Source: DATKEH01 sp035546355
GTDB lineage: Bacteria > Acidobacteriota > Thermoanaerobaculia > Multivoradales > JAIOJS01
Reading direction: 5' to 3'
NCBI GenBank assembly: GCA_035546355.1
Contig: DATKEH010000386.1
Span: 1-9,184, forward strand
Length of the DNA: 9,184 bases
Below the pieces are notes generated by a model that was given only the letters and a program-made list of their open reading frames with translations, was not told the DNA's origin and did not search any database. The position numbers were made by a program, and so were the translations under genes. Below are positions 6,001-9,184 of this stretch, in pieces (position 1 is the stretch's first letter; each line of letters begins with the position of its first letter).

Positions 6001-8827
6001 TATCTCCGTCGACCGCGAGCAGATCGCGAACCGCGCCCGACATCGGGCCGGGTAGCGCGGTCCAGCTCGCTCCGTCCCACAGCGCGACTCGGGAGGCCGG
6101 AGCGCCCCCGGCGGTATCGAAGTCACCACCGGCCACCAGCCACGCCTCTTCGCCACGAGTGAGGGTTTCGAGCGCCCAGACGGGACTGTCCACGCCGCCA
6201 CCCAGCCCCGTCCAGGAGAAGCCGTCCCAACGAGCCACACCCTTGACGGTCTCACCACCCGCCGAGGAGAAGGCGCCGCCTGCATAGAGCGCGGGCCCTC
6301 GGCCGTCGTCGAAGACTTCGAGGTCACGGACCCCCCATGACAGCCCCGCGCCCAGCGCTTCCCATACCGTGCCGTCCCAGCGCGCCACGTACCCGACCGG
6401 GGACCCGCCAGCGGCGTCGAAGAAGCCGGCGACGTAGAGCGCGGGGCCGCGGCCGTCGTCGAACACTGCCATGGCCTCGACCGAATCGTTTACCCCGCCG
6501 AGGAGCGGCGTGAGGCTCACTCCATCCCACCTGGCGATGCGGCTGAGAGGTTGCCCCCCGATGGATGTGAACGTCCCGCCCAGGTAGAGGGCAGCACCGT
6601 TGCCGTCGTCGAAGACGGCGACCGCCTGCACCAGCGACGAGGAGCTCAGCGCCGCCTCACCGTCGAACATCCCCGGCAGGAAAGTCGGCTCGCAGGGCGC
6701 CTCCAGCTGGATGTCGCCGACGTCGGTGGTGCCGCCGGAGCGCAGGGCAATGCCGCCATGCCCGCCGATCAGGAGGGCCTCGCCCTGTCCGACGTGCGTG
6801 GTGAGCGCCACCACGTTGCCTACCGCAGCCCGGACGCCCGCGACCACGAAGCGGCCGTCGGCCCCGGCGGACGTCGACAGCGCGGTGGTGCCCAGGACGC
6901 TCACAGTAGCTCCTCCGGCGGGCGTGCCGTCCGGAAGAAGGACCCGCCCGGCAAGCGCGACTTCGGGCGAGATCACGGTGAAGCGCCGGCTGACCTGGTC
7001 CGCGGCGTTGCCGGCGAAGTCGCTGGCCGTCAGCGTCACCTCGATCGGGCCCAACGGAAGAGGGGCCAGCGGGGTGCAGCCGCCCTCGGTCGGACGCAGC
7101 CGACACTCGACCGCGAGATCCTCGCCTCCCGTCGTGATACGGATGGTGGCGGGATCGACTCCCGACCCCTGCTCGTCGACGGCGAATCGCATCACCGGAG
7201 TCGCGTCCACGACGGCGGCGCCCTCCGCAGGCGCAATCCAAGAGAGCACGGGCGGCGTGACATCGACGGGGGTGCCGAACGTGAAGGTGGAGGTCGCCTG
7301 ACTCGAGTTGCCGGCCCTGTCGTGGACGGTGGCCGTCACTTTGTAGGTACCGTCGGAGAGGCCGCCCGGCGCGGTACAGGTGGCTGAAGTGGCAGTCGCA
7401 GAGCAGGAAATCTCGGTCGTCGGGCCTTCCAGCGACACCACCAGAGACGAGGTGAGCACTCCGGAGCGCGTGTCGTCGAAACTCACCACGATGGGAGTAC
7501 TCGGGTCTTCCAGCTCGGCGCCTTCCGCGGGGGAAACGACGGCGATGCTCGGGGGCGTCCTGTCGATGCGGACGCCCGTCTGGTTGCTTGCGAGATTTCC
7601 CGCGAAGTCCTTGACGGTCGCAGAAATCGTGTAGTCGGCCTCGGGCTTCAGTGAGGCGAAGCCGCACGTCGCATTCGATTCCCCGATCGAGCAGTCCAGG
7701 TCTTCGCTCGTGCCGTAGAACCACACCCGCAACGTGCTGGTGTCGACCCCGGAACCCGAGTCGATGTAGGAGACGGTGATCGTCGGGTACTCGGCATTGA
7801 ACCAGCCCCCCGAAGGCAGCCCAGGGAAACCGAGGCCCGGCTTACCAGTCTCGCGAGGAAAGGAAGCGAGCGCATTGAGGACGACCGGCGGGGAGATCGA
7901 GAGGTACTGCGGCGTCGTGCCCGGGCGGTAGTACAACAGGCGGGAGGTGTTGCTCGCCGCCCACACTGAGTCGTCTGGCCCTCCGGCCGCAATAGCCAGC
8001 GGTTTCTCGGATCCCGAGAACAGGCTGTCGTGGTAGGTGAGCGACATCTGGACCGAGGGATAGTCCGTGTAGATGGCCTGCAGGATGTCGCTGCCCGTCA
8101 TCAGCCATGCCGTTTTACTGGCCGCTGCGTCGACGCCGCCCAGGCCCGAGACCGAATGGCTCGCCCGGAAGAACGCCGTGCCGTCACTACGAGAGGAGTA
8201 GTAACGGACACTGCCAGATAGAGCTACCCATAGATCGGAGCCGAAGACACCGATGTCCTGGACTTTCGGTTTGTTGCCCAAGTCATCGAGAGCGGCGAGT
8301 GGGGCTCCAGAGATAGCGTCGTACGACACCACTCGATCGCCTGTGGCTACCCAGAGGATCGAGGCAAGAACCGATTCGTAGACGGCAATTTCCTTCACCG
8401 AGCCAGGGGCCGCCACAGAGCGCAAAAACTGGCCACTCGCGCCGTAGTTGAAGAGGGTTGCGTCCAACGAGATCCACAGCGAGCCGTCGGCCGGCACGAC
8501 CGCCATCCGCGCGACGGTGCCCGAACCCGCGACTGGCGCTGTGAACAGCAACTGCCCCTGGAAGTCGAAGGCGTAGACATTGGGAGCGGCGTAGGCCCAT
8601 ACGACGCGACGATCCTGATCGACCGTCACAGCGGTCACGTTCACGGGATCCGGAATCTCCAGCATCAGCTCACGCGTCGTGGCCGATACCTTGAGGACCC
8701 CTTCGGACTCGGCCACCCAGGCGGCACCGGCCAACTCCATGTCGGCCGCGTTGGCGTGAGAAGCCAGTGTAATACCGCCGATTGCCAAGGCCAGGGCGGT
8801 GCGGACAACGATCCCCCGTGTGCTCAC
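1..8827 (-). CDS. Giant secreted modular protein, probable RHS-family N-terminal part (3' end beyond window)
   Basis: The frame stays open from the start to the left edge, giving 2,942 residues with no stop. I checked the frame at many points and saw no shift. Order of parts (residues): signal peptide 1-27; W-motif propeller 37-325; Ig-like domains 344-619; carboxypeptidase-regulatory-like domain 622-711; seven WDG repeats 731-1067; Ig-like 1071-1250; second regulatory-like domain 1253-1341; fourteen WDG repeats 1375-2104; six Ig-like domains 2108-2662; a beta-rich stretch to about 2755; then a segment resembling the region before RHS/YD repeats. The GTG start was chosen for its perfect Shine-Dalgarno and compact signal peptide; an in-frame ATG at 8854 would add nine residues. 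Export is well supported. The RHS assignment rests on remembered family sequence and the RHS core itself is not visible. Otherwise it would be an unclassified giant surface protein. No enzyme motif is seen. Confidence 0.93.
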   Translation of the reverse strand, partial: MSTRGIVVRTALALAIGGITLASHANAADMELAGAAWVAESEGVLKVSATTRELMLEIPDPVNVTAVTVDQDRRVVWAYAAPNVYAFDFQGQLLFTAPVAGSGTVARMAVVPADGSLWISLDATLFNYGASGQFLRSVAAPGSVKEIAVYESVLASILWVATGDRVVSYDAISGAPLAALDDLGNKPKVQDIGVFGSDLWVALSGSVRYYSSRSDGTAFFRASHSVSGLGGVDAAASKTAWLMTGSDILQAIYTDYPSVQMSLTYHDSLFSGSEKPLAIAAGGPDDSVWAASNTSRLLYYRPGTTPQYLSISPPVVLNALASFPRETGKPGLGFPGLPSGGWFNAEYPTITVSYIDSGSGVDTSTLRVWFYGTSEDLDCSIGESNATCGFASLKPEADYTISATVKDFAGNLASNQTGVRIDRTPPSIAVVSPAEGAELEDPSTPIVVSFDDTRSGVLTSSLVVSLEGPTTEISCSATATSATCTAPGGLSDGTYKVTATVHDRAGNSSQATSTFTFGTPVDVTPPVLSWIAPAEGAAVVDATPVMRFAVDEQGSGVDPATIRITTGGEDLAVECRLRPTEGGCTPLAPLPLGPIEVTLTASDFAGNAADQVSRRFTVISPEVALAGRVLLPDGTPAGGATVSVLGTTALSTSAGADGRFVVAGVRAAVGNVVALTTHVGQGEALLIGGHGGIALRSGGTTDVGDIQLEAPCEPTFLPGMFDGEAALSSSSLVQAVAVFDDGNGAALYLGGTFTSIGGQPLSRIARWDGVSLTPLLGGVNDSVEAMAVFDDGRGPALYVAGFFDAAGGSPVGYVARWDGTVWEALGAGLSWGVRDLEVFDDGRGPALYAGGAFSSAGGETVKGVARWDGFSWTGLGGGVDSPVWALETLTRGEEAWLVAGGDFDTAGGAPASRVALWDGASWTALPGPMSGAVRDLLAVDGDTGSGELYVAGTISRIDGLDFERIARWDGTSWATLGRGLESTVYDLAAFDSGEGLRVVASGQFAGGVRQWDGQRWRGVEGGVDSVSRGMSPFGHLVGRQPDLYVTGPFTRAGGHLAVGLARWARECSPPDRTPPSLRIATPVSGTVTTAATIDLAGSVSEPAAVTVAGQPVAVDAGLSFSVSSLPLVEGTNSILVEATDDTGNASRAVVQVARDSSPPTLLFVSPVAGQVIDSSRPTIRVTYGDAVGVDLDSLQLTAAGAPLAADCNAGFSDAACRLSELLPSGQLTVEASIRDFAGNAGHAQVAFTVDPSADLQDATVLGVVELAGGAPAGGATVRVLGQVGIGAVAAADGSFELAGAAVLAGEPLTVTAQLEDLLGYARIDSPTAGGQHDVGRITLRPACDLQLDPLFRTGLGVDGDYPIKYPSNYDTHYQAGIRAMAVFDDGHGAALYVGGTFLQAGGIRANFVARYDGAGWSPVGSAVYGGGVNGFVQAMTVFDDGSGPALYVGGFFSRADGAPASKIAKWDGTSWQALPVGVGGGVYAFEVWDDGSGPALYVGGNFAMPGGQPGRNVAKWDGTSWYPLDLGLGDSYDTVYALKAFGGGGKGGGKSLLYGGGDFIYTGSTTLRRLAAWNGKSWAEVGGGVGTGTSSERVSSLQVFEGALVLGGHFTSVGGDSSIRGIARWDGRKWSSMGTLGYTTYNLSYEPLGVQALHVHDDGSGPTLFAAGSLSGGSVAKWTGSGWSYADSVPVGGLGWGGEGLASYDPDPTDDQPARLFAGSGARRSQDGRLLNGIASWDGDRWYPIGEGLADQLEDAAVAPGPSGPELLTVDEYSTMWRIRPALGAGLGFSFAQLPSPDLIEHLATVEESGDEVVLALGRSEQAGAWKARGVAAWRGGRWWPLGEGLPFAGGARAAARLGDGPGSPLIMGGTFKHSTWPSPYMAQWDGASWYPVGTGTDGWVDVLISYHDAQGPAVIAAGWFDVAGGERTGPVARWDGRRWSALGEGLEGSADALAAFDDGSGMALYVAGWIAPAGQDPLEGVLRWDGTVWTRLGGEFSAGILDLMVFDDGAGPRLYAAGGFEQIGGKTVKRLARWNGTSWEAAGTDLGSGWVRALAEYDHGEGPALYLAGGFARGAYGKRTNYGYLADAGEIEYLVRLTRPMECSGPDSTPPTLQFTEPAPGASVEANPPDFALAYADEGSGVDTASLQVTVNGAPTLATCTFGASSATCGFDSALPEGVVDLTASIRDAAGNLSATAFLSFRISSGEASIAILAPAQDELVLDAAAQVQLAYSSSAIPETLLLEATPAVGFTCELLETSATCDPTGGFPEGPITLTATIENGAGEVSAPAVVSFTVDTEPPLLAFTAPLEGSTVYSALPELRLAMGDAGAGIDAASLELTEASAPFGASCAFDATGATCLPSAPLAEGQHTLTATVSDLSGKAAAPASITFTVDTSDATAPTISLLAAPALTNQADVVLSGSIDEPASLTVDDTSVPVAADLTFSFGPASLVEGANTFTFVATDLTGNIGGLEHLVVRDSVAPSLAFTRPSPGSLCDTSNQLLELSWSDGGSGVDTASLLVQANGQVVALSCESTSDGASCIAASLPSGDVTLTATVRDRATNLSPMASVACVSDPALAPPMITVYAPQQGSVVATPEITISGALSKPATLLIDGQSVSVGADNTFQAGPYTLSQGLNTFSLDAADGSGGTGHLSLSVTLDTSVPAAVRLEQVTLVELEPGVQSLTAMAGAVDGAGDGNTVVVRNLATGNRRDVVPDGDGSFALTVTAFDGDTLRLTTRNPAGSESAPGDLVVSGVLPQPPDPASVAPPLDPTRSLDTCGLVSFFWTGSPRIQFGVWPEAVDCGRLAVVRGRVLDRSGAPLAGVRVEALGQPDYGATFTRDDGRYDLAGRSGEQVVVAFSRQGYFSVRRTVPLAPRQHDVLGDVVLTAPDAQVTVVDVSGGASGVQVARGSVVTDMAGTRQATLLVPAGTTAALRPPGGAA
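2..565 (-). other. RHS-proximal conserved segment with third carboxypeptidase-regulatory-like domain
   Basis: Residues 2755-2942 read: a Pro-rich linker DPASVAPPLDPT; an FFWTGSPRIQFGV segment; VVRGRVLDRSGAPLAGVRVE with a TRDDGRYDLA turn (residues about 2808-2895); then VQVARGSVVTD and GTRQATLLVPAGTTA up to the window edge. From memory, large RHS-repeat proteins carry closely similar wording immediately before their YD repeats: VAPP.DPT, F.YTG..PIQ.GV, RG.VLD..G.PL.GV, then QVARG.VVTDADGTRQATL. The match covers several motifs in the same order. I infer that RHS/YD repeats follow to the left. No search was run and no YD repeat lies within the window. Confidence 0.65.
842..2506 (-). other. Six Ig-like domains (Ig 6-11)
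   Basis: Residues 2108-2662 hold six domains. Ig 6 (2108-2199), Ig 7 (2200-2297), Ig 8 (2298-2397) and Ig 10 (2480-2575) are the long type, with pairs C2161/C2170, C2254/C2263, C2351/C2360 and C2533/C2542. Ig 9 (2400-2479) and Ig 11 (2578-2662) are the short cysteine-free type, with SLVEGANTF or LSQGLNTF strands. Ig 10 has an extra candidate pair, C2497 and C2573. Linkers carry DSTPP, DTEPP, DATAPT and DSVAPS. The likely role is a spacer or adhesive stalk between the propellers and the RHS-like end. A further beta-rich stretch without a clear family runs to about residue 2755. Confidence 0.75.
2516..4705 (-). repeat. WDG repeat block 2, fourteen protein repeats of about 52 residues
   Basis: Residues 1375-2104 divide into fourteen units of the same family as block 1. 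Units 1-3 and 11-14 are near consensus (for example MAVFDDGHGAALYVGGTF and ARWDGRRWSALGEGLEG). Units 4-9 have drifted: unit 4 has a glycine- and lysine-rich insertion, unit 5 lacks the DDG turn, and unit 8 keeps hardly any motif. Fourteen is twice seven, so two consecutive seven-bladed propellers is the simplest folding guess. The block contains no cysteine until ECS at its end. No calcium-binding or catalytic motif is evident. Unit boundaries in the degenerate middle are approximate. Confidence 0.85.
4805..5071 (-). other. Carboxypeptidase-regulatory-like domain 2
   Basis: Residues about 1253-1341 read VLGVVELAGGAPAGGATVRV, then AADGSFELAG, then TAGGQHDVGRITL. This is the same order of strands and turns as domain 1 (GGTTDVGDIQL there), so the two appear to be internal duplicates. 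It is followed by C1343 and a linker of about 30 residues rich in Asp, Tyr and Pro before WDG block 2. Confidence 0.72.
5078..5617 (-). other. Two Ig-like domains of different subtype (Ig 4-5)
   Basis: Residues 1071-1154 form a short domain beginning DRTPPSLRI. It has a VSEPAAVTV strand and LVEGTNSILVEATDDTGN before the last strand, and no cysteines. It resembles the glucodextranase-B-like Ig type seen between other modules. Residues 1155-1250 form a longer domain of the same type as Ig 1-3, with C1207/C1216 and RDFAGN. Together they link WDG block 1 to the second carboxypeptidase-regulatory-like domain. Confidence 0.7.
5627..6637 (-). repeat. WDG repeat block 1, seven protein repeats of about 50 residues
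   Basis: Residues 731-1067 contain seven tandem units. The consensus is roughly V..(L/M)AVFDDG.GPALYV.G.F..AGG, then ..(I/V)ARWDG.SW..LG.G(V/L). Units 1-3 are close to consensus. Unit 4 lacks FDDG, unit 6 is shortened to ASGQFAGGVRQWDG, and unit 7 ends ARWARECS instead of WDG. Such repeats are common in uncharacterised secreted proteins of GC-rich bacteria and look like propeller blades, related in style to kelch or delta-60 repeats. Seven units would close one seven-bladed propeller. The repetition is certain; the fold is inferred. Confidence 0.85.
6692..6964 (-). other. Carboxypeptidase-regulatory-like domain 1
   Basis: Residues about 622-711 read as a transthyretin-like beta sandwich: LAGRVLLPDGTPAGGATVSV, then an ADGRFVVAGV turn, then GGTTDVGDIQL. 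The arrangement G-x-V...DG.P..GA.V.V...ADG.F is the usual signature of the carboxypeptidase regulatory-like family, a non-catalytic fold common in secreted proteins. It directly precedes the first WDG repeat block, joined through C712, and the same order recurs at 4805-5071. Confidence 0.72.
6971..7798 (-). other. Three bacterial Ig-like domains (Ig 1-3)
   Basis: Residues 344-619 hold three tandem units of about 80-100 residues. Units 2 and 3 open with D-x-T-P-P. Common features are a GSGVD-type segment, a C-x8-C pair, a (V/L)TATV- or LTAS-like strand, and DFAGN or DRAGN before the last strand. Cysteine pairs are C379/C388, C475/C484 and C575/C584. This matches the style of bacterial Ig-like domains found in large surface proteins, which usually act as spacers or adhesive modules. 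Binding partners cannot be inferred. Confidence 0.75.
7853..8719 (-). other. N-terminal beta-propeller domain with seven W-motif blades
   Basis: Residues about 37-325 contain seven spaced blade-like units, each with a tryptophan strand followed by a short beta hairpin, for example AAWVAESEG, VVWAYAAPN, SLWISLD, ILWVATGD, DLWVALSG, TAWLMTGS and SVWAASN. The pattern of a Trp-containing strand followed by a tyrosine or phenylalanine strand (VYAFD, LFNYG, VVSYD, VRYYS, LLYYR) resembles the propellers of NHL, Vgb/streptogramin-lyase-like and sensor-regulator families. No cysteines occur here. I cannot assign a ligand or enzyme activity. The blade count is a reading by eye, and the fold is inferred. 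Confidence 0.6.
8747..8827 (-). other. Sec-type signal peptide of the giant protein
   Basis: From the GTG start the protein begins MSTRGIVVR, a short n-region with two arginines. A hydrophobic core TALALAIGGITLA follows, then SHANA with a small-residue cleavage site (ANA, then AD) near residue 27. This is a classic type I signal peptide, with no lipobox cysteine. It places the product outside the cytoplasm, which fits the paired cysteines downstream. Starting at ATG 8854 would add MNLIQEVKK and lengthen the n-region without destroying the signal. Confidence 0.85.
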
Positions 8828-8832
8828 CTTCT

Positions 8833-8841
8833 TCACCTCCT
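8833..8841 (-). promoter_or_regulatory. Ribosome binding site, AGGAGGTGA, for the GTG start at 8827
   Basis: The minus strand reads AGGAGGTGA, a full match to the 16S anti-Shine-Dalgarno, with eight bases between AGGAGG and the GTG at 8827. It lies inside the first codons that would be translated from the upstream ATG at 8854. That ATG has only a weaker GAGGGTGA ahead of it, so this site decides the preferred start. Confidence 0.75.
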
Positions 8842-8946
8842 GGATTAGATTCATGGTGATTCACCCTCTTCCGGTCAGCCGCCGCGCGGCGCAAGCCCCT
8901 TCACTCACACTGAGACGTGATCTGTGGGTCCCTCATCGACAGAAAT

Positions 8947-8972
8947 CCGCAGGGCGGGCTTCGCCCAGGCGG
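8947..8972 (-). terminator. Possible GC-rich hairpin downstream of the upstream gene
   Basis: GGGC (8956-8959) and GCCC (8963-8966) can pair around a three-base loop. CCGC (8947-8950) and GCGG (8969-8972) can pair outside them, with an unequal internal bulge. On the minus strand the stem is followed by ATTTCTGT, a poor U-tract. It could be a weak terminator or attenuating structure between the two genes, or only GC-rich chance pairing. Confidence 0.25.
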
Positions 8973-9015
8973 CTGGCGCACGGATACCGCCGAAGATCCC
9001 GACCTCGGGAAGGAC

Positions 9016-9183
9016 TCAGCAGGAGCCGCCGCCGGTCAGGGCGCGGCGCAGGTCGGAGCCAAGTTGTTGGGAGGCCAAATCAAGGGAGGAAAAACCTCCC
9101 GAAAGTATCTCCCCGCCCTCCAACCCGCGGGAGTGGCTCGCGGCGAAATCGCGCGTCCGGAACGCGCCCTCTACCACGACCCT
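9016..9183 (-). CDS. C-terminal tail of an upstream hypothetical protein (5' end beyond window)
   Basis: A minus-strand frame enters from the right edge and runs 55 codons to TGA at 9016-9018. Its visible tail includes VVVEGAFRTRDFAASHSRG and DLASQQLGSDLRRAL, ending TGGGSC. Third positions are mostly G or C, as in the giant gene, and the composition is protein-like. The competing minus frames stop within this stretch. No family is recognised. It lies about 190 bases upstream of the giant gene in the same direction, so co-transcription is possible but unproven. With so few codons visible it could still be a chance frame. Confidence 0.5.
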   Translation of the reverse strand, partial: RVVVEGAFRTRDFAASHSRGLEGGEILSGGFSSLDLASQQLGSDLRRALTGGGSC

Positions 9184-9184
9184 G

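Noticed and set aside
4911..6080. Minus-strand open frame of 389 codons in a different frame, and a similar one at 6657-7724
   Set aside because: Both are offset frames of the giant gene with extremely Arg/Gly-rich translations. The true frame is open throughout and carries recognisable domains.
2516..6637. Recurring DNA words such as the reverse complement of TGGGACGG at intervals of about 150 bases, considered as a CRISPR or non-coding tandem array
   Set aside because: The spacing matches protein repeats of about 50 codons, the repeats diverge at synonymous and other sites, and each encodes the same WDG motif in frame.
8855..9015. Sigma-70 or sigma-54 promoter for the giant gene
   Set aside because: I found no convincing -35/-10 or -24/-12 pair on the minus strand. 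Any call would be a guess.

Overview
The window is filled almost entirely by one very large minus-strand gene. It starts near position 8827 and is still open at the left edge, giving at least 2,942 codons with no in-frame stop. Longer reading frames on either strand inside it are overlap artefacts of GC-rich coding DNA. The DNA is GC-rich (roughly two thirds G+C by eye). The protein style is a secreted, repeat-built giant with Trp-Asp-Gly repeats, bacterial Ig-like domains and carboxypeptidase-regulatory-like domains. This suits a free-living Gram-negative-type lineage such as Acidobacteriota, Planctomycetota or a myxobacterium-like group. That assignment rests on style only and is weak.

Layout, read in gene direction (right to left). 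At 9016-9183 is the tail of a probable upstream minus-strand gene. An intergenic stretch of about 190 bases holds GC-rich palindromes but no promoter I can defend. At 8827 a GTG start lies behind a perfect Shine-Dalgarno sequence, with a signal peptide to 8747. Domains follow in this order: a seven-blade W-motif propeller; three Ig-like domains; a carboxypeptidase-regulatory-like (CarD) domain; seven FDDG/WDG repeats; two Ig-like domains; a second CarD domain; fourteen FDDG/WDG repeats; six Ig-like domains; a less clear beta-rich domain; and a third CarD domain in a segment resembling the conserved region just ahead of the YD/RHS repeats of large RHS proteins. The window ends there, so the expected RHS barrel and any C-terminal toxin lie to the left, unseen.

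Working model: an exported giant RHS-type protein whose amino-terminal 2,900 residues form a stalk or display of beta-propellers and Ig domains. The repeat counts (7, 7 and 14) fit four seven-bladed propellers. Single cysteines bracket each WDG block. Eight Ig domains carry an exactly spaced C-x8-C pair. A composite unit (Ig, CarD, WDG block, Cys linker) occurs twice. These regularities, read directly from the translation, are the main points of interest.
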